Below are positions 9,939 through 18,587 of a stretch of 64,000 bases of DNA, piece by piece. The DNA is from Vibrio rarus. Lineage in GTDB: Bacteria > Pseudomonadota > Gammaproteobacteria > Enterobacterales > Vibrionaceae. The translations under genes and the position numbers were made by a program. The notes under the pieces were generated by a model that searched no databases, was not told the DNA's origin, and was given only the letters and a program-made list of their open reading frames with translations. The DNA lies in assembly GCF_024347075.1 (NCBI RefSeq), contig NZ_AP024900.1, forward strand, positions 1,488,001-1,552,000, read 5' to 3'. How positions within the stretch are numbered: the first letter of the stretch is position 1; the number at the start of each line of letters is the position of its first letter.

Positions 9939-11816
9939 ATGGAAGTTGAACTACTCGAAATAAAACAGTTTCTCGCACAATACCCCCCGTTCACTGAGTT
10001 GCCCGAAGAGGTGCTCAATCACATTGCGTTAGCCACTGAGATTTCTTATATTCGGAAAGGAGAAATGATTGTTTCTCTTGGAGAAGCTATCTCTGATTTT
10101 TATATTGTACGCAGTGGCGTGGTGGAGATTTCCAAACGTAATGGTTCACTGTATAACCGCCTTGATGAGGGTGAAGTTTTTGGGCAAATGGCACTATTGA
10201 GTAACGGTAAAGTGTTGTTTCCTGCGACCGCTATTGAAGACTGTTTACTCTATTGCATTCCAGTAGATACCTTTCAAGATCTCTACGACAATTACGACTC
10301 ATTTGCCGACTTTGTGGCACTAGAAGACAGTGCACGTTTACGCAGTGCCATGGCCAATAATGATGAGAACGATCTTACCACTGCCAAAGTAACCTCATTA
10401 ATTAACCACCCCGCCTCTACCATTTCAGAAGGTTCATCTATTAGAGATGCGGCCATTTTAATGGATGAAGAAAATACCTCTTGTCTGCTGGTGGTTGATG
10501 ACGAAGACCCACTCACCGCTAATGCTGATAGACTGCGTGGCATATTAACCGACCGAGATTTATGCACCCGTGTGGTGGCACAAGGTGTCTCACCAGATGA
10601 AACGGTGCGCTCGGTCATGACAAAAGACGTGATATCCCTCGACAGTAACGCTTATGTGTATGAAGCCATGTTGACGATGCAACGCTTTAATGTACATCAC
10701 CTACCTATCGTCAAGAAAAAGAAACCCGTTGGCATCATAGAAGCCAGTGACATTGTTCGTTATGAGTCGCAAAACTCGTTATTGTTGGTCAGTTCCATCT
10801 TCCAACAAAACAATATTGATGATTTAGCGGTATTGTCAGAGCAGGTCAGTGACAGTTTTGTGCGCTTGGTCAATGAAGACGCTAACTCACATATGGTTGG
10901 CAGTGCTATGGCCATCATCGGCAAGAGTTTTAAGCAACGTATTATTGAACTGGCGGAAGAAGAATTAGGCCCCTCACCTGTCCCTTATTGCTTTTTAGCG
11001 CTAGGGTCAATGGCCCGTGATGAACAGTTAATTGTCACCGACCAAGATAACGCCATTATCTTGTCTAACAGTTTTGATCATGACAAACACGATGACTACT
11101 TTGCACAGCTTGCGCAAAAAGTTAGCGATGGGTTGGACAAATGTGGCTACCCATACTGTACCGGGGATATTATGGCCACTAACCCCATTTGGCGCATGAC
11201 TCAAACCGAATGGGAAGAGTGTTTTGCCGACTGGATAGATAACCCGAACGCCAAAGCGCTATTAAACGCATCCATATTTTTTGATTTAGTGGGCGTTCAC
11301 GGTCAATTAAAGTGGGCGGAAAATCTCAATAGCTTTATTACCGAACGGGCTAAAAATAACTCTAAGTTCTTATACTGCCTTGCCCGCAATGCCCTCAACC
11401 GCACTCCGCCTCTCGGCTTTTTTAAGAGCTTTGTGATGGAAAAAGACGGCAAACATAAAAACTTTATTAATTTAAAACGTCGCGGTACAGCCCCATTGGC
11501 GGATCTTATTCGGGTGCATGCACTGGCGGTCGGCTCAACTCAGCAAAACTCATTTGAACGTTTAGACGACATTCTGGATGCGGATATTTTGCCTCGTGGA
11601 CGTGCGCAAGATCTTAAAGATGCTTTAGAGTTCATTTCTCTGGTTCGCATTCGCCACCAAGCCATTGATATTAATGAGCAACGTGACCCCGACAATAACA
11701 TTGAGCCAGAAAATCTGTCCGACTTTGAAAGAAGAAATCTTAAAGATGCCTTCCAAATTTTAAGTAATGCACAGAATTTCTTAAAATTCCGCTATCAAGG
11801 CACAGCACTGAAGTAA
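9939..11816 (+). CDS. cNMP-binding / CBS-pair / DUF294 nucleotidyltransferase-like regulator
   Basis: A 625-residue cytoplasmic protein with three visible parts. Residues ~10-140 are a cyclic-nucleotide-binding fold (GEMIVSLGEAISDFYIVRSG, GEVFGQMALLS). Residues ~150-275 are two CBS motifs (GILTDRDLCTRVVA, GIIEASDIVRY). The rest is DUF294 plus its C-terminal domain, with a nucleotidyltransferase-like core ALGSMARDEQLIVTDQDNA. Family members are thought to be signal-responsive proteins that act with a DnaQ-like exonuclease partner, often near acetate-uptake genes. Here the exonuclease gene starts 4 bases after the stop, but acetate genes are absent. The nucleotide ligand and any transfer activity are unknown. 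Confidence 0.88.
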   Translation: MEVELLEIKQFLAQYPPFTELPEEVLNHIALATEISYIRKGEMIVSLGEAISDFYIVRSGVVEISKRNGSLYNRLDEGEVFGQMALLSNGKVLFPATAIEDCLLYCIPVDTFQDLYDNYDSFADFVALEDSARLRSAMANNDENDLTTAKVTSLINHPASTISEGSSIRDAAILMDEENTSCLLVVDDEDPLTANADRLRGILTDRDLCTRVVAQGVSPDETVRSVMTKDVISLDSNAYVYEAMLTMQRFNVHHLPIVKKKKPVGIIEASDIVRYESQNSLLLVSSIFQQNNIDDLAVLSEQVSDSFVRLVNEDANSHMVGSAMAIIGKSFKQRIIELAEEELGPSPVPYCFLALGSMARDEQLIVTDQDNAIILSNSFDHDKHDDYFAQLAQKVSDGLDKCGYPYCTGDIMATNPIWRMTQTEWEECFADWIDNPNAKALLNASIFFDLVGVHGQLKWAENLNSFITERAKNNSKFLYCLARNALNRTPPLGFFKSFVMEKDGKHKNFINLKRRGTAPLADLIRVHALAVGSTQQNSFERLDDILDADILPRGRAQDLKDALEFISLVRIRHQAIDINEQRDPDNNIEPENLSDFERRNLKDAFQILSNAQNFLKFRYQGTALK

Positions 11817-11820
11817 TCCT

Positions 11821-12555
11821 ATGTTTAAAAAAAATAAAGAGATTAAAGAATTAGCCGAGCCCATTAAAGATTGGCGTAGTCATTTTGATACCTTGCTCAA
11901 TGACAGCAAGCACGGGCACCTTAAACGCTTTTATGCCACTGAGATCATTGAAAATAGTACCCCAATAAAAGACGCCCCCTTACTGGCTTTGGATTTTGAA
12001 ACCACAGGGCTTAACTCAGAAAAAGATGAAATCATATCTGTTGGATTAGTGCCTTTTGATCTGAACCGCATCTATCTAAGACAAAGCCAGCAATGGCTGA
12101 TCAAACCGCAAAAAGCATTGAATGCCGATTCGGTGGTCATTCATGGCATTACCCATTCGGAGCTTCAATACGCTCCGGATATCATGACCGTTTTGCCCGA
12201 AATACTGCAAGCCATTGCCGGTAAAGTCTGTGTGGTGCATTATCGACAAATTGAACGAAACTTTTTAGACAGCATTTTAAAGCGTCGCCTAAACGAAGGC
12301 ATCCAGTTTCCACTTATAGATACATTGCAAATTGAGTGGGATATCCAACAAGAACATGCGGCGGGATTTATGAACCGCCTAAAAGGAAAACGACCGGGTT
12401 CTGTGCGCTTGGCAAAAAGCAGAAGGCGTTATAACCTACCTACTTATACTCCACACGATGCGCTTATTGATGCCATTGCTACCGCTGAATTGCTGCAAGC
12501 CCAAATAGCCCATCACTTTGGCCCTGATACTCCGATAGAAGAATTGTGGCTGTAA
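11821..12555 (+). CDS. DEDDh 3'-5' exonuclease, DnaQ-like
   Basis: The 244-residue protein shows all acidic motifs of DEDDh exonucleases: Asp58 and Glu60 in LDFETTG, Asp150 after HYRQIERNFLD, and His212/Asp217 in PHDALIDA. The N-terminal ~50 residues and the ~170-205 segment, rich in Arg and Lys, are extra to the core fold. The start is 4 bases after the cNMP/CBS/DUF294 gene, so the two are surely co-transcribed and probably work together. It is not the replicative epsilon subunit, which is shorter in this region and encoded elsewhere. Substrate unknown. Confidence 0.9.
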   Translation: MFKKNKEIKELAEPIKDWRSHFDTLLNDSKHGHLKRFYATEIIENSTPIKDAPLLALDFETTGLNSEKDEIISVGLVPFDLNRIYLRQSQQWLIKPQKALNADSVVIHGITHSELQYAPDIMTVLPEILQAIAGKVCVVHYRQIERNFLDSILKRRLNEGIQFPLIDTLQIEWDIQQEHAAGFMNRLKGKRPGSVRLAKSRRRYNLPTYTPHDALIDAIATAELLQAQIAHHFGPDTPIEELWL

Positions 12556-12564
12556 TGTTTATTT

Positions 12565-12604
12565 AAAAACCAATAATGCTAAAGCTTGACCTTAGCATTA
12601 TTGG
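12565..12604. terminator. Bidirectional hairpin between exonuclease gene and yqfB
   Basis: A long stem CCAATAATGCTAAAG / CTTAGCATTATTGG. On the minus strand it is followed by TTTTTAAAT, so it works best as the yqfB terminator; on the plus strand the T tract is poor. It lies between convergent genes. Confidence 0.75.
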
Positions 12605-12649
12605 TCTGCACTGTGACTGTCATGACATGCTGCGCGCTTCTGAACGCGC

Positions 12650-12964
12650 TTAATCTAGCAATGAAAATTCAATGACAAACAACTGCTCTACATTAGGATA
12701 AATCTCGCTGATCACTTGTTGCAGCTGTGGCAATGTCATATTTTCTTGCTCAGCATGATATTCGGTCAACTCTGAAAACAGAATTGGAGTAACAGAGTCA
12801 ATCTTTAGACGACAAAACCGTCTTCCCTGCTCAAACGTCGCCACCTCAACCTCAGAGTTTGTCGCATAGTCACACTCATTCTCATCTCGGATAGTAATGG
12901 TCTTTTTACCCGATACAATATCTGCCTCAAACCGTTCAAAGAACGTCATGCTTGTTAAACTCAT
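12650..12964 (-). CDS. yqfB: N4-acetylcytidine amidohydrolase, ASCH domain
   Basis: A 104-residue ASCH-fold protein matching E. coli YqfB closely: ITFF-like MTFFERFEADI, GKKTITIRDENE, AEQENMTLPQLQQVI and a C-terminal FVIEFS. YqfB deacetylates N4-acetylcytidine; the catalytic Thr and Lys are within the KKTITIRDE region and the Glu in AEQEN. The start has GAGGTTAAG before the ATG. It follows the BCCT transporter on the same strand, separated by that gene's terminator. Confidence 0.9.
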   Translation of the reverse strand: MSLTSMTFFERFEADIVSGKKTITIRDENECDYATNSEVEVATFEQGRRFCRLKIDSVTPILFSELTEYHAEQENMTLPQLQQVISEIYPNVEQLFVIEFSLLD

Positions 12965-12982
12965 CTTAACCTCTCTATGAAT

Positions 12983-13012
12983 AAAAAAAGGCCTGATATG
13001 ATCAGGCCCTTT
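12983..13012 (-). terminator. BCCT transporter gene terminator
   Basis: On the minus strand the stem GGCCTGAT / ATCAGGCC has a 3-base loop and is followed by a run of six T. It separates the transporter from yqfB. Confidence 0.9.
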
Positions 13013-13037
13013 AGATAATTTGCATATTGCTGAGCAA

Positions 13038-14609
13038 TTAACGCTCTTCTGTTGCCATACCCATTAACAAACTCACACACATGGCAAGTAAGATAAAGGT
13101 AAACGGTAATGCCGTTGAAATAGCACCCGCTTGCAACGCTTGCACCGCTTCTGAGCCACCGACCCAAAGCATAGCGACAGCAATCGCCCCTTCCATAAAT
13201 GCCCAGAAGACACGTTGTGGAACAGGTGCATCTAGCTTACCACCAGCGGTGATACTGTCGATAACCAACGAACCTGAATCTGAAGACGTTACGAAGAACA
13301 CCAACACTAACACGATACCAATAACAGACAGCATATTCGCCATTGGCATGGCATCAAACATTTCAAACATCGCCAAAGAGACGTCTGTCAGTCCTTTACT
13401 ACCTAAAATACCCACATTATTGATCACTTGATCAATAGCGAGGCCACCAAAGGTAGACATCCAAATTAGAGTCACTGTTGTCGGTACAATCAGTACCGCA
13501 ATCATAAACTCACGAACCGTACGACCTTTTGATACGCGAGCGATAAACATACCTACAAATGGGGACCAAGAAATCCACCAAGCCCAGTAGAATACAGTCC
13601 AACCTTGGAACCATGCTTCATCTTCACGACCGTGAGGATTACTTAATGGAATGATATGTTCAATGTAAGAAAGGAACGTAGTAGAAATGCTACCAAAGGT
13701 GACGTGATAACCGATTAACATAACAAACGCCAATAGCACAAAGGCAATCAGCATATTGATGTTAGAAATCACTTTTACGCCACCATCAATACCACGAACC
13801 ACAGAGATGGTTGCCAGTAAGGTGACAAAACAGATGATACCAATTTGCAGCCCCAGCCCGGACGTTAATCCAAACACATGATGAAGACCACTGGCTGCCT
13901 GTTGCGCCCCTAATCCTAGAGAGGTTGCCAGTCCAAATAAGGTGGCTAATACTGCTAAAATATCAACAATGTGCCCAGGCCAACCCCAAGCTCTATCACC
14001 CAATATTGGGTAGAAAATAGAACGAATTGAAAGTGGAAGTCCCTTATTGTAGGTAAAGAAGGCCAATGACAATGCTACTACCGCGTAAATCGCCCATGGG
14101 TGTAAACCCCAGTGGTACATAGTTGCACCAAGAGCCAATTTGGCGGCTTCTGGACTGTATGCGGTGACATTAAGTGGTGTTTCATACCAACCCGTATAAT
14201 AAGCAACCGGTTCAGCAACACTCCAAAACATTAAACCGATACCCATGCCAGCGGCAAACAGCATTGCTATCCACGACATCATAGAGTATTCAGCTTTGGC
14301 AGTTTTACCGCCTAAACGGATTTTACCAAATGGCGAGACGATAAGAGCAAGACAGAAAATAACAAAGATGTTACCAGCCCAAATAAACAAAGCATCAAAA
14401 GAATCAATGATTTGCAATTTTATTCCGTCAAGCACGCTCTTCGCTGTATCAGCATCAGAAACCAGCATTGCCAGTAGAAAAAGAATGGTTAGACCTGCAC
14501 TAATGGAAAAGACCACGTTGTGTACATCAAAACCCCATTTTTGGACATTATCCTGCCCTATTTGATAGTCAGTACTGTCAATACTGTACTTATCAATTCC
14601 CTTGGTCAT
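13038..14609 (-). CDS. BCCT family osmolyte transporter
   Basis: A 523-residue protein with about 12 hydrophobic segments and the BCCT signature around VFYWAWWISWSPFVGMFIAR. The family imports betaine, choline, carnitine or DMSP, usually driven by Na+ or H+. The N-terminal tail (~30 residues) is short and polar. CAGGAGGT lies 3 bases from the ATG, an unusually strong ribosome-binding site. Vibrios typically have several paralogues for salt stress; I cannot tell the substrate, so no symbol is given. It is upstream of yqfB and downstream of, but separate from, the TRAP operon. Confidence 0.9.
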   Translation of the reverse strand: MTKGIDKYSIDSTDYQIGQDNVQKWGFDVHNVVFSISAGLTILFLLAMLVSDADTAKSVLDGIKLQIIDSFDALFIWAGNIFVIFCLALIVSPFGKIRLGGKTAKAEYSMMSWIAMLFAAGMGIGLMFWSVAEPVAYYTGWYETPLNVTAYSPEAAKLALGATMYHWGLHPWAIYAVVALSLAFFTYNKGLPLSIRSIFYPILGDRAWGWPGHIVDILAVLATLFGLATSLGLGAQQAASGLHHVFGLTSGLGLQIGIICFVTLLATISVVRGIDGGVKVISNINMLIAFVLLAFVMLIGYHVTFGSISTTFLSYIEHIIPLSNPHGREDEAWFQGWTVFYWAWWISWSPFVGMFIARVSKGRTVREFMIAVLIVPTTVTLIWMSTFGGLAIDQVINNVGILGSKGLTDVSLAMFEMFDAMPMANMLSVIGIVLVLVFFVTSSDSGSLVIDSITAGGKLDAPVPQRVFWAFMEGAIAVAMLWVGGSEAVQALQAGAISTALPFTFILLAMCVSLLMGMATEER

Positions 14610-14717
14610 TTGACCTCCTGTTTGTACATAAATCGTACCACTTACAATTTCATTATGTAATTAACTTTCAATTATAACTTAATTGCGAGTTTATTTCGAT
14701 TAATCAATATTTTAAAA

Positions 14718-16007
14718 CTACATTGATAAGCCGTACAACCCAGGAAACAATAATAAAGAGGCCAGCACCACCACCTGAATAGCAATAAAAGGCATGACCC
14801 CTGCATAGATATCTCTCGTAGTCACTTCTTTAGGGGCGACCCCTTTTAAGTAGAATAAACTAAAGCCAAAGGGCGGGGTTAAGAAGGAGGTTTGTAAGTT
14901 CATTGCCACCAAAATGGCAAACCACACCATGTTAATGCCGAGTAACTCAGCCACTGGCGCAATCATAGGCACAATAATAAAACAGATTTCCACAAAATCG
15001 ATAAAGAAGCCCAGTATCAATATGACCAACATGACCAATATCAAAAATCCCCATTTTTCACCGGGAAGGGCCAATAACCACTCTTCAACTAAGTAATCGC
15101 CACCTGTGTAGGTAAAGGCCATAGAAAACGCCGTCGCACCCAACAATATGGCAAACACCATAGCGGTCACTTTTACCGTTTCTTTGGATGCATCATACAA
15201 CATGCGCCAGCTAAATTGACGGTAAAGCATAGCAAGAACCACCGCTCCTGCCCCGCCCAGTGCAGCAGACTCCGTGGGCGTTGCTACACCGGCAAAAATA
15301 GAACCCAGCACCACTACAATCAGCGCTAATGGTGGCACGATGGCCTTCAATGCCGTGATCACTTCTTCCTTTCTACTTTGGTCGTCCAACTTAGGAATTG
15401 CTTGCGCCGCTTGAGGATTACAGAATGCATAAATGGCAATATACAAAACATAAGCAATCACCAGCACTAACCCAGGCCATAAAGCGGCTTTAAACAGATC
15501 CCCTACCGGGACACCCAACACATCACCGAGCAAAATAAGCACAATGGAAGGGGGAATAATTTGTCCCAAAGTGCCTGACGCACAAATGGTGCCACAGGCC
15601 AGTTTTTTATCGTAATTGTACTTCAACATCACGGGTAATGAGATTAAGCCCATCGCCACCACTGAGGCGCCAACCACCCCGGTGGATGCTGCCAACAGCG
15701 CCCCCACCAACACGGTGGATATAGCTATCCCGCCACGCACCCCACCAAACAATCGGCCCATGGCTTCTAATAGTTGTTCGGCTAAACGGGTTTTTTGTAG
15801 CACTAATCCCATAAAGATGAATAAGGGCACGGCCATAAGCACTGTATTTTGCATGATAGATTCGATGCGATATGGCATAAAGGCAAACATATCCCAACCT
15901 TCCGACCACACGCCAAAAATCAGTGCAATACCACCAAAAGTAAAGGCTACTGGAAAGCCGAGTAGCAGTGCAAACAACGCAACTGCAAACATAATAATCC
16001 CTATCAT
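14718..16007 (-). CDS. dctM: TRAP transporter large permease (DctM)
   Basis: The 429-residue membrane protein has ~12 hydrophobic segments and DctM-type motifs (GLISLPVMLKYNYDKKLACG, GQIIPPSIVLILLGD, TPTESAALGG). It forms the ion-coupled channel of a tripartite ATP-independent periplasmic transporter. Its ATG overlaps the dctQ stop by 4 bases (ATGA), so translation is coupled. The partner subunits lie upstream on the same strand. Confidence 0.93.
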   Translation of the reverse strand: MIGIIMFAVALFALLLGFPVAFTFGGIALIFGVWSEGWDMFAFMPYRIESIMQNTVLMAVPLFIFMGLVLQKTRLAEQLLEAMGRLFGGVRGGIAISTVLVGALLAASTGVVGASVVAMGLISLPVMLKYNYDKKLACGTICASGTLGQIIPPSIVLILLGDVLGVPVGDLFKAALWPGLVLVIAYVLYIAIYAFCNPQAAQAIPKLDDQSRKEEVITALKAIVPPLALIVVVLGSIFAGVATPTESAALGGAGAVVLAMLYRQFSWRMLYDASKETVKVTAMVFAILLGATAFSMAFTYTGGDYLVEEWLLALPGEKWGFLILVMLVILILGFFIDFVEICFIIVPMIAPVAELLGINMVWFAILVAMNLQTSFLTPPFGFSLFYLKGVAPKEVTTRDIYAGVMPFIAIQVVVLASLLLFPGLYGLSM

Positions 16008-16525
16008 GCTTTTTCCTTATGAGACGTGCTATTAAGTAATTGATTGAGAGATTTGCACAGCAAACCTAAACCGCTAATGGCTATAAATAAAAACGAAACA
16101 GGGATCACCGCTTTAATTATCCAGCGGTAAGGCAAACCACCAGGATCGCCTGATGTCTCACCAATATCATAAGCTTGATAGGCAAAATCAATGCCGTACC
16201 AAGCCACCAATAAACTAAATGGCAGAAGCCAAACAACAGTGCCAAAAATATCGATTAAAGCTTGTGTTCGCGGTGTAAATTGTTCGTAAAATATATCCAC
16301 ACGAACATGACCACTGGTTTTTATGGCGTAGGGTACGCCCAATAAGAATACAGCTGAAAAAAGATGCCATTCCAATTCTTGAAACGCGATAGACACATCA
16401 TTAAACACATAACGCATCACTACATCGTATACAACGTTTGCTACTAAAAGCAGAAACAACACACTAGAGATATGCCCTAATGCGTTGCCTATTCTATTAA
16501 TTATCCCTTCTAATACGGTCAGCAA
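16004..16525 (-). CDS. dctQ: TRAP transporter small permease (DctQ)
   Basis: A 173-residue protein with four predicted membrane segments and the DctQ pattern (FQELEWHLFSAVFLLGVPY, VRVDIFYE). It bridges the periplasmic receptor and DctM. The best start is a TTG with GGGAGGTCAA just upstream; no ATG fits. It follows dctP after a 78-base gap that contains a hairpin, and overlaps dctM. Confidence 0.92.
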   Translation of the reverse strand: MLTVLEGIINRIGNALGHISSVLFLLLVANVVYDVVMRYVFNDVSIAFQELEWHLFSAVFLLGVPYAIKTSGHVRVDIFYEQFTPRTQALIDIFGTVVWLLPFSLLVAWYGIDFAYQAYDIGETSGDPGGLPYRWIIKAVIPVSFLFIAISGLGLLCKSLNQLLNSTSHKEKA

Positions 16526-16568
16526 TTGACCTCCCTGTCAGCTGCAATACTTAATAAAAAGTGTGTCA

Positions 16569-16593
16569 GGCCTTAGCAAGCAGTGCTAAGGCC
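16569..16593 (-). promoter_or_regulatory. Intergenic hairpin between dctP and dctQ
   Basis: A perfect 10-bp stem GGCCTTAGCA / TGCTAAGGCC with a 5-base loop sits just after the dctP stop. On the minus strand the nearest T run is 8 bases away, so it is a weak terminator. It could stabilise the dctP end of the message and give more receptor than permease, a common design in TRAP operons. Confidence 0.7.
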
Positions 16594-16603
16594 TTTACCT
16601 CTG

Positions 16604-17692
16604 TTATTTACCCGCGGAGCTATTTAAATACGCACGTTTTGAAATATCACTCCAAGAGCGTGTTTGCTCTAGGTATTGCGCTTGTGACATTTGGATTTTT
16701 TTGGCCATCTCATCTTTTGCCGCATGTTCTGCAAGCAAACTGTCATTGACCGCACGCAATTCTTTCATCACCTCAGGTGGGAATTGTTTCACTTGTACGT
16801 CAGGGTATTGGGTTCTGATGCTCGCCCAGTTTTTACCACTTTCGTGAGTAGACTGTATGTACATGTCATAGGCGGCAGTGCGCATGGCAACGCGTAAGAT
16901 CTCTTGCAGATCGGCTGGTAGTTTGTCCCATACACGCTTGTTCACCAAAAACTGCAGCTCTGTTGCAGGCTCATGCCAACCGGTATAGTAATAAGGGGCG
17001 ATTTTATGAAAGCCCATACGCAAATCTAAAGATGGGCCTACCCACTCTAGTGCGTCGATGGTTTTTCTTTCCAGTGCGGTATAAAGCTCACCTGGGGCAA
17101 TGTTGGTGGGCTTGGCCCCCATTTTCGCCAATATTTCACCGGCAAAACCTGGAATACGCATTTTCAGACCTTTAAGATCGTCAACACCGTTAATTTCTTT
17201 TTGAAACCAGCCCCCCATTTGTACATCGGTATTACCACCAGGAAATGACATTAGGTTATGTGGGCCATACACCTCGGCCATCAACTCCATACCGCCACCA
17301 TGGTAAAACCAAGCATACTGCTCTTCGGCGGTCATACCAAATGGCATAGTGGTGAAATATAAGGTGTTAGGTACTTTTCCTTTCCAATAATAAGAGGCGG
17401 AGTGCCCCATGTCATATTGTCCCGATTTCACCATATCAAACACACCAAACGGCGCTTTATGTTTGTTGGATGAATCCACGCGAATTTGCAAACGTCCGTT
17501 TGACATTTTTTCGGCCATGGCCGCCATGTTCTTGGTTGCATCACCAAAAATAGGAAAGTTTGGTCCCCATGTTTCAGCCAATTTTAATCGATATACTTTA
17601 TCGTCGGCAACGGCAGTACTCATACCGGCCACCCCAACCAGGAGAGCGATACTACGTACGCAAGCCTTGACCCATTTTGATTTTACTACCAT
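16604..17692 (-). CDS. dctP: TRAP transporter periplasmic receptor (DctP), TakP-like
   Basis: Solute receptor of 362 residues with a signal peptide (about residues 1-29, cut near AVADD). The core has DctP features: LKMRIPGFAGE, whose Arg normally pairs with the substrate carboxylate, and DALEWVGPSLDLRMGF followed by APYYYTGWHEPATE. The last two segments resemble receptors for 2-oxoacids such as TakP and related lactate/pyruvate binders more than C4-dicarboxylate receptors. Substrate is therefore probably a 2-oxo- or 2-hydroxy-monocarboxylate, but this is from memory of the family. AAGGAGCAC precedes the ATG. It is the promoter-proximal gene of the operon. Confidence 0.88.
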   Translation of the reverse strand: MVVKSKWVKACVRSIALLVGVAGMSTAVADDKVYRLKLAETWGPNFPIFGDATKNMAAMAEKMSNGRLQIRVDSSNKHKAPFGVFDMVKSGQYDMGHSASYYWKGKVPNTLYFTTMPFGMTAEEQYAWFYHGGGMELMAEVYGPHNLMSFPGGNTDVQMGGWFQKEINGVDDLKGLKMRIPGFAGEILAKMGAKPTNIAPGELYTALERKTIDALEWVGPSLDLRMGFHKIAPYYYTGWHEPATELQFLVNKRVWDKLPADLQEILRVAMRTAAYDMYIQSTHESGKNWASIRTQYPDVQVKQFPPEVMKELRAVNDSLLAEHAAKDEMAKKIQMSQAQYLEQTRSWSDISKRAYLNSSAGK

Positions 17693-17988
17693 GTTAGTGC
17701 TCCTTGTGCAGTCAAAATGTCTAAAAAATCAACTGATTATGGAACGATTTTTACAATAAGGCTAAATAAATGTTAACAATTTGTGACTTGCGTCTTTTTT
17801 GTTTGAGTTGCAGGTTTTATGATTGGTATACAGAACTGAGAAAACCACTAGAATTAATCCATAACCTAGCGCGTTTGACCCGTTTTAATTTAGCACTTTG
17901 CAAGACGTCACTATTTCTAAAATAGTAGGTTTAATTAGTGTGAGGTTAGATTTGTAGCTGAACGCTGGTTTTAAAATTAAAAAAGCCT
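17693..17988. other. Gap upstream of dctP
   Basis: This stretch must hold the TRAP operon promoter (minus strand). I see no clear -10/-35 pair, sigma54 element or CRP site. A lone GATTGGTATA at about 17823-17832 resembles one end of the dispersed palindromic repeat but has no partner. Confidence 0.5.
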
Positions 17989-18019
17989 AAATTCTATCTA
18001 TTAGAATTTAGGCTTTTTG
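17989..18019. terminator. Bidirectional-looking terminator after the pilin gene
   Basis: AAAGCCTAAATTCTA and TAGAATTTAGGCTTT form a long stem with A and T runs on both sides. On the minus strand it ends the pilin transcript with six T. Confidence 0.88.
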
Positions 18020-18036
18020 TTAACTAGATAGATAAA

Positions 18037-18519
18037 CTAGCAACCACTTGATTCGATGGTAATCTCAGGCTCATCACCATTATTGGCACTTTGTGTATAT
18101 TGAACATAACACTTACCTGCATCAATTGCATTTATATCCTTACCAGCTCTCAAATAAGGGTTAGAAGAGATAGGTACATCATTGGCATCTATAGTCCATT
18201 CTTTATTATCATTTAAACCTTGAACAGCATTACCAATACCATCAGGACTTGCTTTAGGGTAACCATGCACAATTGCGATTGTGTTTATGCCATCAGAAAT
18301 AGAAGCACCAGCCGAAACTGTTTCTAATTCAGCTATAACCGCCTTACTGTACACAATATTACTGGCACTGGCCATTGCGCCTTTCATGCCTTCTAAAGCA
18401 GATAAACGTGCATCAGATTGTAAATTTAAAAAACGAGGCGCAGCGGTAACCGCTAATATGCCAAGAATTACGATAACAATGACAAGCTCAATTAGTGTAA
18501 ATCCATTTTGCTTATGCAT
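18037..18519 (-). CDS. Type IV prepilin-like protein, MshA-type
   Basis: The N-terminus MHKQNG-FTLIELVIVIVIL is a class IVa prepilin leader with cleavage before Phe7 and the conserved Glu5 of mature pilins. A 20-residue hydrophobic helix follows. Two cysteines near the C-terminus (CYVQYTQ and the final residue) could form the disulfide loop of the D-region, as in MshA. I chose the ATG at 18519, which has GAGGT at good spacing; the GTG 9 bases earlier overlaps that site. At 160 residues it has normal length. No pilus assembly genes are nearby, so it is an orphan pilin that would use machinery encoded elsewhere. Confidence 0.85.
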   Translation of the reverse strand: MHKQNGFTLIELVIVIVILGILAVTAAPRFLNLQSDARLSALEGMKGAMASASNIVYSKAVIAELETVSAGASISDGINTIAIVHGYPKASPDGIGNAVQGLNDNKEWTIDANDVPISSNPYLRAGKDINAIDAGKCYVQYTQSANNGDEPEITIESSGC

Positions 18520-18587
18520 GTTTTGCACCTCTATAAATAGTTAACAATTTTACAACCAACCTCTATCTAACCTAAACCAATGAGTAT

